DNA of 64,000 nt from Mugil cephalus. Taxonomy: Eukaryota; Chordata; Actinopteri; Mugiliformes; Mugilidae. Each line of letters opens with the position of its first letter. Position 1 is the stretch's first letter. The stretch covers positions 2,424,001 through 2,488,000 of the forward strand of contig NC_061773.1 of NCBI RefSeq assembly GCF_022458985.1, written 5' to 3'. The translations under genes and the position numbers were made by a program. Positions 34,968 to 45,835 of the stretch are shown piece by piece. The notes under the pieces were generated by a model. The model had not been told where the DNA came from and ran no database searches. It worked only from the letters and a program-made list of their open reading frames with translations.

Positions 34968-37900
34968 ATCCTGCAGGGCATTGATGCTGGAGGGACATGA
35001 ACTGCCTTTATGCAGGTCGACCTACCACCACAGGATGGCACTGTCTGTTATTATTTGAAAAATGATTCTTTAGTCTTCTGTGCAGTAAAGGACATGTCTT
35101 GTGTAGATTCAATGTAGTTTTCTTGTTTTTGCATTTTACTTAAAGAAAATACAGCTTCTATAAGGCATTTTGATACAACATGTATTCAGCATGTAATATA
35201 CATTTTGCATGTATATTAAAGAAACCATAATCCACAAATGTGTTTTATTTCATAAAAAATCGTCATATGTGAAAAAAACTTTCATGAAACCCGTTGTGGC
35301 AAAATCAAACGAGTCCATTGAAGCGAGTTCAAAAGAAGGTCTACTGGCTTTGTGTTGTGTGTAATGTTTTGCAAATCTCTGAACAGACTGAACTGAGTCA
35401 CTTCCTCTCTGGCTTCTGCTGAACTCAGTCAGTTGCAAGTAAACATGCAACAATACATTAAATCGCTGAGCGCTACACTCTACAAGCTAATGGCAGGAGT
35501 CAATAAATGTAGCTCAATAAGGAGAGGCTTAAATCAGAGGAAACAAAATTCTACAGTGTACTGTAGAAAAAATGTGAAGGTTTTTGTCAATTTGACTGTA
35601 GGATAGTTTTGGCTTGAGTATCTATAGGAAGGTGCTAGGTAGGCAGACTCATCAGACACTGTGGTTCCCAAAATGGTGAACATTTATTTCACAGTGGTTG
35701 CCAACACGTGCAACTTGGGTGAAAAATATTCAGGTAAAAATTAAAAAAAAAAAAAAACTGCAAAAACTTCAACACAAATAACTACAAAGATAGACTAATT
35801 CAAAATCAAAACTAACGGCATATGTTCACAACTGCACGGCCTTCCTTCTTTCTGCCATACTGCCATCAATTAAGCCTATATCACCTGTATCACCTAGGTT
35901 GACTACCACAGTAACCAATACACAGAACTGAAAAATAACATAATATAATTAGCTAATAATCTAATTTACTCAACTAAATGGCTCCATGTAAAGTGAATAA
36001 TGATAAAATTACTTAAACCAACCCAAAACAAACGAAATAAATACTCCAACAAATGAAAACAACTCCACATGGTTCAGTCATGACACCACCAATCCTATAA
36101 AACCCAGGAAGAATGCAGGAAGCATGCTGGCTCTGAGCAAAGGAACGAGCAAAGGTAAGTATAAACAAAGGAACAAAGAAAGTTATCTCAAACTTGTAAC
36201 CAGTAAAGGTAACTTAACTCAACCAACGGCCGTGTGTTTATTTTAATTTACTTATATGCTTTAATGTAAACTGTAACATAACAATTAATTATGACAAAAC
36301 GTAACATAATGTGGTAAACTGAGGTGCACCTATAAGGGACGTGGTAGGTACACAAAGCATGCAAAACCACTTTGTCACATCAACCCAATTAAGATTTTTG
36401 AAGGGGAGCTTGTAAGGCCTCACTTAATCTAGGTACTGGTGGTGGTGATGAGAAGAAGACAAAGTTTGAATTGGATGACGAGTGGACTCTGATGAGCTTG
36501 AACTCGACTCTGGAGGTGGTGTCTGACTGCAGCAGCAGAGGAGAAACATCATTAAATTTGAAAGCAAGGACATAATTAGCTGAGTGAGGCCAGGGCAAAA
36601 GGAGTATGATAAGTTATCAAAGGGACAGAACTCACAGTTCTAGAGGCCAGTGAATCTGAGGAATATAGAGTAAATAATTTGACCTGTTTCAGCTCTGTTA
36701 CCTTTTGTTATGAACTGAACGATTTGGTGAATGGATCTCTTGAATGAACTAGTTGTTGTGATTCCTGATATTGAAAAAACCCTGCACATCACTAATGCTC
36801 CTCATCCCTGCTTAAGGATAGCAGCTCGAGGCTACGTCTGCTGCTCGACACTAGTACAGTCATTTAGATAAGGTTGATGCATTAGTGGAGTAAAAATGAC
36901 AGATTTTATTACCAATAGGTAAACATTGTCTACCTAATGTGTTGTAACAACACTCTGAATGTGTTAAATGGAACAAGCTTTAAGATACCTCCAGCATGTT
37001 CATAGCCTGACAAGTCACTCAGCGGTGAAATCAATCCAGACAAAAAAAAAAAAAAAAAAAAAAATCCAAGATTACACTGCTTGCACTTGTAATGTCACAT
37101 GACTGGAGATGTTAATGCTTGAACCTGATTAAACACTGATAATTTGATCACTAACTCAGGACTCCAATAATAAAGTTGACATTGATTTCGACTTAGACTT
37201 AGACAGACTTAAATGATCTTTGATCTCATTCAATGAAAAAAAAAAAAAAAAAAAAAAAAAGATTAATGGAACTTTTTTATGTAAAAAAGTAAACCTTGGT
37301 TACAGTGTATCATTATTTCTAGTGTTTATTTGGTTCAATAGTTTATTAGTTGTGTCTTGGAAGAAAGGTCACCTTGGAATGTACTTTATTAAACAGCCTC
37401 ATTTCAAATGTCAGGGGCTAAGGACACAGTAATCAATGCGGGCGATAAGATGTTTTTTCTGCAATGATTACTACTTGTTTCAGGACGGTTGTAAAATTAT
37501 TTTCCAGCAGAGTGACATAACACCAGACATTCTTTTGTCTGCTTTGTTTTTATCATTATTTTTTGATGGAAGTAATTTCCTAATAGGTGCCAGGTCAACC
37601 ACAACCAGCTGTTTGTAAATACATAAAGAAACGAACATTTAGGAGACAGATATGAATAGAAATTTGATTAGTGAGTCACATTGTGTTCCATGTGAAAATG
37701 GTTAAAAATTCAAATTTAAGACATATATTCATCCACAATAGCAGGTTGTAGGAAGCTATATGTTGGCTTTATATTATGACTGAAATATTTTAACAAGTCT
37801 GTGACATTTGCTGCACGTATCAGTGTTTCCTCAGCATGAGATGTGGATAATTACACTTGCTAAAAATCATTATGCTATGTTCATCACTGTGTCTGCATGC

Positions 37901-39345
37901 TAATGTTAGCTGTTAGCTCAAAGCACTGCCACTCACAGCTGCTGGCATTGTCCATAGATGTGTTTTACTGCTGTTTTTCCATTTTCTCAACATAAAGCAA
38001 TCTGGATATGAACTGAAATTGTCACCAGATGTGCCACTCTCACAAAGGTATAATGTTGTTGTAAAAGCTGAATCTAAATAGTGTAAAATAATTGTGCCAC
38101 ATTCACTCTGAATGTTCTGTTCTACAGTTTATTCTGAAACTACAAAAAACTCAACTTTCCAACTGTCCACGATTAAGTCTGGCACTTTGCTGACTTGTCA
38201 GTTAATAATAAACACTTTAGGGATACTAGTTAACCTTTGTAACCACATGTACTTTAATGTAGGTATGCAATTGGAACAGGACAAACCCACTCCCAATCTG
38301 TTATTAGTAATCTGGATTACATAGTAGACCTGATAATCAATTTTTAAAAACCTATCAACCAGCCAAACTATGTAAACAACCAATTAGATCGGTCATTCAG
38401 ACCAGCTAAAACCCACATGGCCAGATACAAAGTCCTTCTAATCTTGGTGTTGTGAGCCAAAATAACCTGTTTCAGCGAAAACATGTAAACTGGTCTATCT
38501 GCAGAAATCATGCACACAGGTAACCTGACAGCAGTTTCAGGTAAAAAATATAATTATATACTAAATAAAAATGATATGTGAGGGAGGACTCCATGTAATC
38601 AGGTCATACAGCAGTACAGCAATACAGCAAACTGGTGAAAGAGCAGCTCTTGTACATGACTTATTATTATTTTCATTAGTATATAATATATTATTATAGT
38701 AACAGTTGAATTGATTGGTTTACATTAATTATGAATGATAATTTATATTAATAAACTAGTATGCCAACAAGCTACCCTGATTCAAGCAAGCCCTTCTGCT
38801 GGCATGCCTTTTTATGCACTTGTCTCCTTTTGTTATTTAATAGAATTAATTATCCGTGCTACCTAAAATACAGTCCCTGTAACTCCTGTAACTATGGACA
38901 GTATGGAAAGTTTCAACATTTATCGCATAATTTTTGCAATGCATTGTCTTTTTCTTATTTCTTAGCAAAATGTCTGTAATAATCGATGTCCTCCAACCTC
39001 TGACTTGCGGTCCAATAATGCTGCTGCAAGCCTACACCATTCACATGAAGGATTCTTATCTGGAGAGATTCTGCTGAGCTTCTGTTTGAACCTTGCACAG
39101 AGCAGCCCACTGCTGATCTCTTGTTTTTGCACCCGTTTGCCACTGTTCTTCTGTAACCTCCTTGCCAAGCAGATGTCAGATAGTTTCGTTGTCAAAATTA
39201 GTTTGAAGCATTGTGCATTTATTGCACTTAACATCTGTAAATTGTCTCTTTTATACTAATTTCACTTCTGTTCTGTGGAGTTGAAACAGAGAGCACAATA
39301 GGCAGTGAGTTGCCATTATTTATGAATACAAAGCCAGTATACATT
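34968..39345. other. sit1 3' flank and spacer to the Rh gene
   Basis: The first about 250 bp are the sit1 3' UTR (ATTAAA near 35216). The rest is AT-rich with no recognised exon. A-runs of about 23 and 25 nt occur at 37041-37063 and 37237-37261. The second follows GACTTAGACTTAGACAGACT, a pattern like simple-repeat LINE tails. Sequence from about 35690 to 36370 looks repeat-like, but no second copy is present here. Confidence 0.35.
37237..37261. repeat. A-run, possibly a retroposon tail
   Basis: About 25 A on the + strand, 20 bp after a short degenerate GACTTA tandem. A similar A-run at 37041-37063 lies 170 bp upstream. No coding body was found. Confidence 0.5.
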
Positions 39346-39425
39346 CAATTCAGTTTAATTCAATTTTATTTATATAACTTCAATAACAAAATGTCTCAAG
39401 ACACACAAAATCAGTCTGAAACCTC
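39345..39425 (-). repeat. teleost retroposon 3' tail (ATTCAATTCAATTTTATTTATAT type)
   Basis: The block TTCAATTCAGTTTAATTCAA followed by TTTTATTTATATAAC and AATGTCTCAAGACAC resembles the ubiquitous teleost retroposon terminus with a TTGAATT tandem tail. Here it is in reverse orientation relative to the + strand. Confidence 0.5.
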
Positions 39426-39685
39426 CAGAGCAACAGTAGAAAAGAGACACTGATATGGTTATGACATAATTTAAAATTTGAAACAGGAATTAGTAAATTT
39501 AATACATTCCATGGTTATATAATTCATAATTTCACATGGAAAATACCAACAGCAAGATTCACAGAAACAGCACCAAATACATGACATCTGATCAAGAACC
39601 CCTTTGCAGCTGTTATATTTGTCACTCTCAGTTATGCAGCACTGCACTCTCTGAGGTAAAAATGTTAATTGTTGCTACATGTTGG

Positions 39686-39691
39686 TTTATT
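39686..39691 (-). promoter_or_regulatory. poly(A) signal of the Rh gene
   Basis: AATAAA on the minus strand, 77 nt beyond the stop codon of the intronless Rh gene. Confidence 0.5.
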
Positions 39692-39767
39692 TGTAACAAT
39701 TTAGAAATTTAAAGTTACATTAATACTGACTGTCAGCAAAATGCTTAAAAGCTGTTTGTATGACTCC

Positions 39768-41219
39768 TCATACTTTGCTGTTCATAGACATTTTTGCTTT
39801 ATCATCATCATCACAGCTTATTTGGGGTTTTGATATCACATCTATGCTTTCAAAGTCAGAGGGGGTGTCAAAGAAAAGCTCATCATCAAAGCAGTCCTTG
39901 TCAGACGGCGATGCCATGAAGGGCAAGTTCATGACCAGTCCAGTGAGCAGCCCACCAACTGTAGATGCTGCAATTGCGGAGAAGATAGCTGCGACCTGGT
40001 ATAAAGCTTGTTCCTGTGCACTGCGACCCAAGCCTGGCTTCAGGCCAGGAATCAGCTGCTGCAGCTCAAGCAGCTTTGGATCTCCCTCAGGTGGAGCTCT
40101 GTGGGAAAAGATCTGGTACATGCTGGGACCGTAGGTTTCTTCGGTGGCTAGCAGGATGGCACAGATCCCTGCTGTGGACGATACGAGGCCAGTCAGTCCG
40201 TGGAGATTGTGAATGCCACATTGATCTTGGATTCTCATGTGTGTGGCCAAAAAGGGGGTGAGGTACTTGTAACCGAAGAAGCACACAGTACAACCCAAGA
40301 TGCCCAGTACGTACGCAGCTACAGGGGAAATCATCATGTCCACAGAAGCCCCGACAGTAACACCACCAGCCAGAGTCACATTCTGAATATCAGCCATTGT
40401 GAGCTTGCCTCTCTTATTGAACAATGCAGAAAGTGCAAAGGCAGTCATAGTGGATGAGCTCAGACCTATAAAAGTGTGGAGTATCGCTCTGTGTTGGTCA
40501 TCGCCCTTAAGAGTAAGAGCAGAGTTGAATGAAGGCCAGAAGACCCAGAGGAAAAGAGTTCCCATTACAGACAGGATGTCAGAATGATAACTAGTGATCT
40601 CTTTAGGGTGTCCATCGTTTAATTTTGGCCGATACAGAATAAATGTAACCCCTAGACCAAAGTAGCAGGCAAACAGGTGAATAAGAATAGTGCCACCTGC
40701 ATCATTGATCCTGATGTATTTCAGCACGGCCCACTCTGTCACAGAAAAGACAGGGATCTCCAGCAAAGCCATGACTAGCAGCTGGACAGGACTGGTCTTC
40801 CCAAGCACTGCTCCAAAGGAGATGAGGACCACAGCACAGGCAAACTCTGCATTCAGCAAGTTGATCACCCCCAGATGAATTTTACCACCATAGTAAAACT
40901 GGAAGAACCCTTGAACTAGGACTGCCCACTGGATTGCGAATGTAGCTGTTAGAAAGTTGAAGACCATTCCACTGAAGCCGTAGAATCGGAAAAAGGCGAG
41001 CAAGCAGCCGAAGCCAACGAAGATCATCACCTGCACGTCAGCAAAGTAGGGGTAGTCACGGTACAAGGAGTTGTCCATGGGGTTGGTCTCATTGTTTTGC
41101 AGCTTAGCATTGGCATTGTCATCGTAAGTAACAAACAAACCATATAGAGTTACAATTGCAACCTCCAGCACTAACACGAGCACTGGCAAGCGCACCTTCA
41201 AACTTGTAGATGAATTCAT
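39768..41219 (-). CDS. intronless Rh-family ammonia channel (RhCG/RhBG-like)
   Basis: One uninterrupted frame encodes a 483-aa protein from the ATG at 41217-41219. It covers the whole Rh family domain with about 12 membrane spans. Family marks: a sequon NNET in the first extracellular loop, YPYFADVQVMIFVGFGCLLAF-type TM2 entry, the pore histidines in ILIHLFACYFGLGV (His181) and in CGIHNLHGLTG (His340 as the second twin-His residue), and the inter-TM block FNSALTLKGDDQHRAILHTF. The acidic C-tail DKDCFDDELFFDTPSDFES resembles RhCG tails. Role: NH3/NH4+ conductance in gill, kidney or red-cell membranes. An ATG 15 codons upstream (41264) is disfavoured: a TATA box at 41272-41279 would place the start site near 41245-41250. 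Vertebrate Rh genes normally have about 10 exons, so this looks like an old, functional retrocopy. It may be the teleost Rhcg2/rhcgl lineage; the symbol is left open. Confidence 0.93.
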   Translation of the reverse strand: MNSSTSLKVRLPVLVLVLEVAIVTLYGLFVTYDDNANAKLQNNETNPMDNSLYRDYPYFADVQVMIFVGFGCLLAFFRFYGFSGMVFNFLTATFAIQWAVLVQGFFQFYYGGKIHLGVINLLNAEFACAVVLISFGAVLGKTSPVQLLVMALLEIPVFSVTEWAVLKYIRINDAGGTILIHLFACYFGLGVTFILYRPKLNDGHPKEITSYHSDILSVMGTLFLWVFWPSFNSALTLKGDDQHRAILHTFIGLSSSTMTAFALSALFNKRGKLTMADIQNVTLAGGVTVGASVDMMISPVAAYVLGILGCTVCFFGYKYLTPFLATHMRIQDQCGIHNLHGLTGLVSSTAGICAILLATEETYGPSMYQIFSHRAPPEGDPKLLELQQLIPGLKPGLGRSAQEQALYQVAAIFSAIAASTVGGLLTGLVMNLPFMASPSDKDCFDDELFFDTPSDFESIDVISKPQISCDDDDKAKMSMNSKV

Positions 41220-41271
41220 GCTAATGCACAACTCAAGTACAGCAAGATGCTTCCCGTGCTCCAACTACACC

Positions 41272-41279
41272 CTTTTATA
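41272..41279 (-). promoter_or_regulatory. TATA box of the Rh gene
   Basis: TATAAAAG on the minus strand, 53 bp upstream of the preferred ATG. The expected start site, 25-30 bp downstream, falls between the two candidate ATGs and supports the inner one. Confidence 0.65.
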
Positions 41280-41294
41280 CTTCTTGTTTTCATC

Positions 41295-41495
41295 AGATAA
41301 GAGCAGCTAATAGGGCAGAGCAAAGAACAAGACCCCATACAGGATAGTATTATTTAACAGTGCAGCACCTCGACTGAGGACTTTAATCCCTCAGATTTTT
41401 CAGACTTAACATTTCTCTTTTCCTTCCGCCTTTCGTCAAAGTCCTGTTTGACATTTCATTTATGGGTCTAAGATAAGTCCTTTGTTCATGATAAG
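41295..41495. promoter_or_regulatory. three GATA motifs upstream of the Rh gene
   Basis: AGATAA at 41295-41300 and 41471-41476, and TGATAAG at 41489-41495, all within about 225 bp upstream of the TATA box. These match WGATAR consensus sites. Functional use is inference; in AT-rich DNA some are expected by chance. Confidence 0.3.
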
Positions 41496-42480
41496 ATTTT
41501 AAAAGAAAAAGTAATTTCTACTGAAACATTTTCATGCAGAATTACTTTTGTAATTGTCTCTCAAATAATCATATCATATCACTAATAAAAATGAAGGACA
41601 GTCCAAAGCAGCTGCTATAAGAACACATATAAGCAAGTCGTTGGTGGAAATGTTGTTTCTAGAGAAAAATGTCTGAATCAAGTTATAAGAATAATGTTTG
41701 TTTATTAATTTTTTTTCTCTTTATGTGTTATGTGTGTTTTTTGATGACAATATCTAAAAAGTGGGGAAAAATGTGCAAAATGGTGAAAATAGGAAGATGG
41801 TCATGGTGTAAGAGGCAGAGAAACTTATGAAGTTATCATGAACCTTTCAGTAAAATATAAATAAATGGGAATAGGCCATAGATTAAAATTAATAATACAT
41901 TCAGTTTGTATTCACGTAATGAATTTTAGGTGTTAAACAGGCATTATAGACAATAAAATAAGTCTTAAGAGGCAGGTCACGTTACAGGAGGGTTATCTGG
42001 AGCTATATTGACTAAGTGATATAGATACAATTTTACATAAGGTAAAGATAGTGGGCTTGTATGAACAGATAATATTCTTGGAGAAATTTTGAACTTGTAC
42101 AGTAGGCATAGCAAACGTGTAAGTAATAAATAAAAGCTATCTCACAATGGAAAAAAAACAGAAACTGTGTCATTAGATGTGATGTATCGAATATTTAGTT
42201 TGTCATAATAATGACTCTTTAGACTCTTTTCACACGACATGAATCAAATCTCCTCTAAAAACGCCTTTAAAGCTTTGCTTTAAATAGCCCAGAAATATGA
42301 ACATTTAATGAAATTCTAATTTATTAAAAATACCCAACTAGATCATCACACACTGAAGGCTTTCACTCTGAATGTGTTCAACATATGCCTTTAGAAATAT
42401 GGGCTGTGTTGTGTTGCCTCTAATGAATAAAAGGAAACTGGTTCCTGCATTTAAAAAGTAAAACAAAGACTGCTTAGCCC
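41496..42480. other. intergenic, nothing recognised
   Basis: AT-rich DNA with no exon or defined repeat that I can support. Confidence 0.4.
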
Positions 42481-42489
42481 CACATTGTC

Positions 42490-43340
42490 ACCAATTACGA
42501 ACCCATACTCGTGTGAAAGAGGGACTAAATGTTTGCAAAATGAAAGTTACCAATGAGATTGGTCCAAAAGAGATACTCACAAAATAAAGACAGGAATAAC
42601 TCAAATAATAATATGGAAGGGAAGTATTTGCAGGAAGTAATCGGCACTATTAGCAAACCAGTGGTCTGGGTAGGGGGTGTCAATGCTCATAATCAGTTAT
42701 GGGGAGGACAGAAAAATGAGAGGAACAGGACTGGAGGTCTGCTGATTGTGGTTCTGATGTTTCAGAGCTGTTTACCTGTTCTTTATTGTAATGGAGAGGA
42801 GACGGAAAACAATAAGGAGAAAGCAGGTATGTTCAAAAAGTTAATATATATATAGGCGGAAGTGATGCGTGCATAGAGCCTATTGCTACCAAAGAATTTA
42901 TCCGCACAACACAATACAAAAATGAAAACCTGAGGAAGCAAACAATAACAAAACACAGGAAAAAAGAGAAATGAATGACCTGATTTAATAAGAGAAAAGA
43001 GTCTAGTATTATATAGAATTAGTAAAATAGGCTGTGAGTTGGGGTTCATCTGGATACCACCACATGTGGGTACAGAGGGAAATGAGGAAGCATTGGCTAA
43101 AAATGCAATAAAACAAAAAAGTAAACTTGGAACTGGATAAGACTCAGACTGGTCTTTGGTCTGGCTCTGATTGGGAAATGCCCTGGTGGACAATGTGAGT
43201 GTGGAAAGTGACTGAGACACATGTAATTTTACATTGCAAGAGATGCTCTTCTCAGCGGATGAAACTTTTCAGAGATATGGGAGTGGCTGGAGAGAGCGTA
43301 TTTAAAATGTACACACTGCTGAACCTAGAAGACTGAGACA
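42490..43340 (+). mobile_element. decayed LINE with endonuclease and RNase H remnants (I/Nimb-like)
   Basis: The 5' part reads KPVVWVGGVNAHNQLWGGQ, close to the EEP endonuclease block of LINEs (a VxWxGDFNAHNPLWG type, with Asp-Phe replaced here). About 350 bp later another frame reads ELGFIWIPPHVGTEGNEEAL, the RNase H end block typical of I-group LINEs, then THVILHCKRCSSQRMKLF, a typical C-terminal tail. The reverse transcriptase between them is missing, so the copy has a large internal deletion as well as frame shifts. Non-LTR origin is clear; the clade is tentative. Confidence 0.6.
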
Positions 43341-43689
43341 AAATGAAGAAGCTGCTGCAGTATCTGTTATGCAGCACTAACAGAAATCACACGGCTCCCT
43401 GCGTCTGCATGTTTTTTCTCTGGTTTCTCGGGTTAGTGAGGATAAGCGGTAGTAGCAGAAGATGAGATGAGAAATGAGAAATCGCATAGAAACAGTAGAG
43501 GGGAGCAATACACCTTGGATGCGTCTAAACTGCTAAAAACCAAAGACGAAGAAGCAGAAGCCGGGGAGAAGGCAGAGGCGTCCCATGATGCATTGCACTG
43601 CCAACGTATGCAAACAGGAACATGGCTACCGGTGTTTAATATCAGCAGCTTGCAAAACACACTTCTATCTGCTTGACACTGTCTGTGAC

Positions 43690-43800
43690 AAGTCGACATT
43701 TGTTGTGCTGCCGCGACAGAGGAAAAGTATCTGTGAAGTTTATCAGTAGAGGCCACAGACTCTGAAAACAGCGCCTCTGTTGTTCTTCTATCACAGACAG
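43690..43800 (+). promoter_or_regulatory. arfgap1 noncoding first exon and proximal promoter (putative)
   Basis: A strong donor ACAG|GTGAGC lies at 43800/43801 in a locally GC-richer segment. It matches the coding exon that begins after the acceptor at 45824, 12 nt before the arfgap1 ATG. The first exon start is not resolved. Confidence 0.45.
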
Positions 43801-45835
43801 GTGAGCTAACGCTAACCAGCTAGCTGACCGGCTATTAGCTATGGTTAGCCCACTCGAAAACTAACGCAAGCAGTGTACGAAATTATGTCAATGCACGTCA
43901 GCGTTGTCATTTGTGTTGTGACCATTTGGTCATTTAAGTCCTTACCGGGAGCAGGGCGTCTCAAAATCACGACTTGGTCTTAGGGATTTACTGTTAAATA
44001 TACCCGCAACCGATGAACGAAATCTGTAGTGTTCTTCTAAGAGCATTGACACGACTACAACTCTGGGAGTAGACAATGGTTTAACGTACAGTCATTATAT
44101 GTATTGAAGGCCAACAGTCATCTTAATGAAGCTAGATATTTTCAGGTCATTATTGGAGAGAATCTTGATGTCCTACCATTATTTTCAAATTAAATAATTA
44201 AAGGACTTGGCAACAACAGCCTTTCTTCTGGGAGGAACAACAACTAAACGACTTTTTGACGCAGAATGTGTTTAAATCTACAATATATACCACAGGTTTT
44301 TATTTGCTAATATTCTCCTATCAAGATCAATAGGCTTATTCTACCACATATGTTTGAGGGGAAGGCCTCTCTGAAAACATCACACTTGCTCGTTAGAATC
44401 GTCCTGTTCAATAGAAAAGTTAAACCGTAGCTTCAGTCGTTTCAGTGACTTTGGAATGTAGTACATCTTTAAACTGCCGCTTTAAAGATTGAGTGTGTAA
44501 CGTTAATGTATTAATAGAGCACCGGATAGACATTTTTACAAATGATTTATCTTAAGGCTCTTTATCCAGCAACGATACCAAACATTCACCATTTCCAGTT
44601 TCTTGAATATCAAACCAATGCTTTTAGGCAGTTATTCAGATAAACTTAGCAATGTTAACGTGACACATTGGGCTCTGTTAAAATGTGTGTTCATTTTGTT
44701 CTCAATTTTATGTACAAATAAATGCGTATAGGTCAAAGGATGTTTCTTATTGTCTGCAAATCCTGTGATAACACCAGAAACCAACGTGTGTCCATACAAC
44801 TCTGTATCCTGCCTATGAAAAATGATGTTGATCTTTATATTTTTTATGTAGTGCAACTTTTTGATATGGCTGACTGCATTGTAGTTTGAAGGGATATTTA
44901 AACAAGAGTAGGATTTGCAATTGTTAATGACTTTCTCGTTTGCTTTTGGTTTGAGCATCAAGTTACTGTTTATGGCAGTAGGATGATGGACACTGTGCAG
45001 CATTAGTGCAGAATGTACTGTGCACATTTGCTTAGTATTGAAGGAAAATGCATTTAAGGATTACAGTGAAAATGGTGTCACATAAAGACAATGATGGTGT
45101 TATTAGTTGACAGTTTTGATATGATAGTGAGATAGTGACTGTTGCTAATTGCATGTATTGTGTTTTTTTTAATGAATTAAAGTTTGACACCTCACATCAG
45201 GGTCGGGTGGAAGTCAGTAAATTACTGGATGACGACCACAGCGGAGACACAACTGTTGTTAACGTTTTTAAAATACGTTCATTGTTGTGAATATACTCTC
45301 ACATCACCATCACTGCTGTATTTTTTTTTACCTGGTGGCTAATCAAGAATTGATAAAAGTAGTAATACTGTCTAAGTCTAAGATAAATTGAATCCTTTCC
45401 TCTTAAAAAAAGACTGGAAAATACATTACATGGGAAACTTTTGTATTTCTCATCACCAACTTGTGTGTAATGTTTGTTAATATTCTCTTCTTGTACCATT
45501 TGTGTGAAGGGTTTACTGCAGATTTTTGTAACTCCTCCTGGCTGCAGCCACCTACTGTCTCACTGAAGGCCAAGTACAATTAATCTCAAACCAGCCTGTG
45601 TCTGTGGAGCAGTTTTGCTTTAGAAAACATCATAAAAACTACTTTTTTATTCTCCTTGCTATTCAGCCTATTAGCAATCTGATAGTGGTGCCATTTGTTC
45701 ACTTGTTTATTTAGGATGTTGCTTTGTAGCATGAAGTGTTTATACTATACACGAGTTTATATTATAATACTATGCTTTTAATAATAACTGGTGTACTTAA
45801 GATTACCCTCTGTTTCTCTTTTAGTGCATGTCATC

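Noticed and set aside
35690-36370. Repeat-like block after sit1
   Set aside because: The wording suggests an interspersed repeat, but no second copy, terminal repeat or coding remnant is visible here, so it is not called as an element.
38962-39234. 90-codon minus-strand ORF downstream of the Rh gene
   Set aside because: It lies beyond the Rh poly(A) signal. The wording (KLSDICLARRLQKNSGKR) is not obviously random, but no family, start context or splice partner was found.
39760-40134. Long + strand ORF opposite the Rh gene
   Set aside because: It is the antisense shadow of the intronless Rh coding sequence, which has clear family homology on the minus strand.
44632-45027. 131-codon minus-strand ORF in arfgap1 intron 1
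   Set aside because: AT-rich composition with no recognisable motif and no splice or promoter context.
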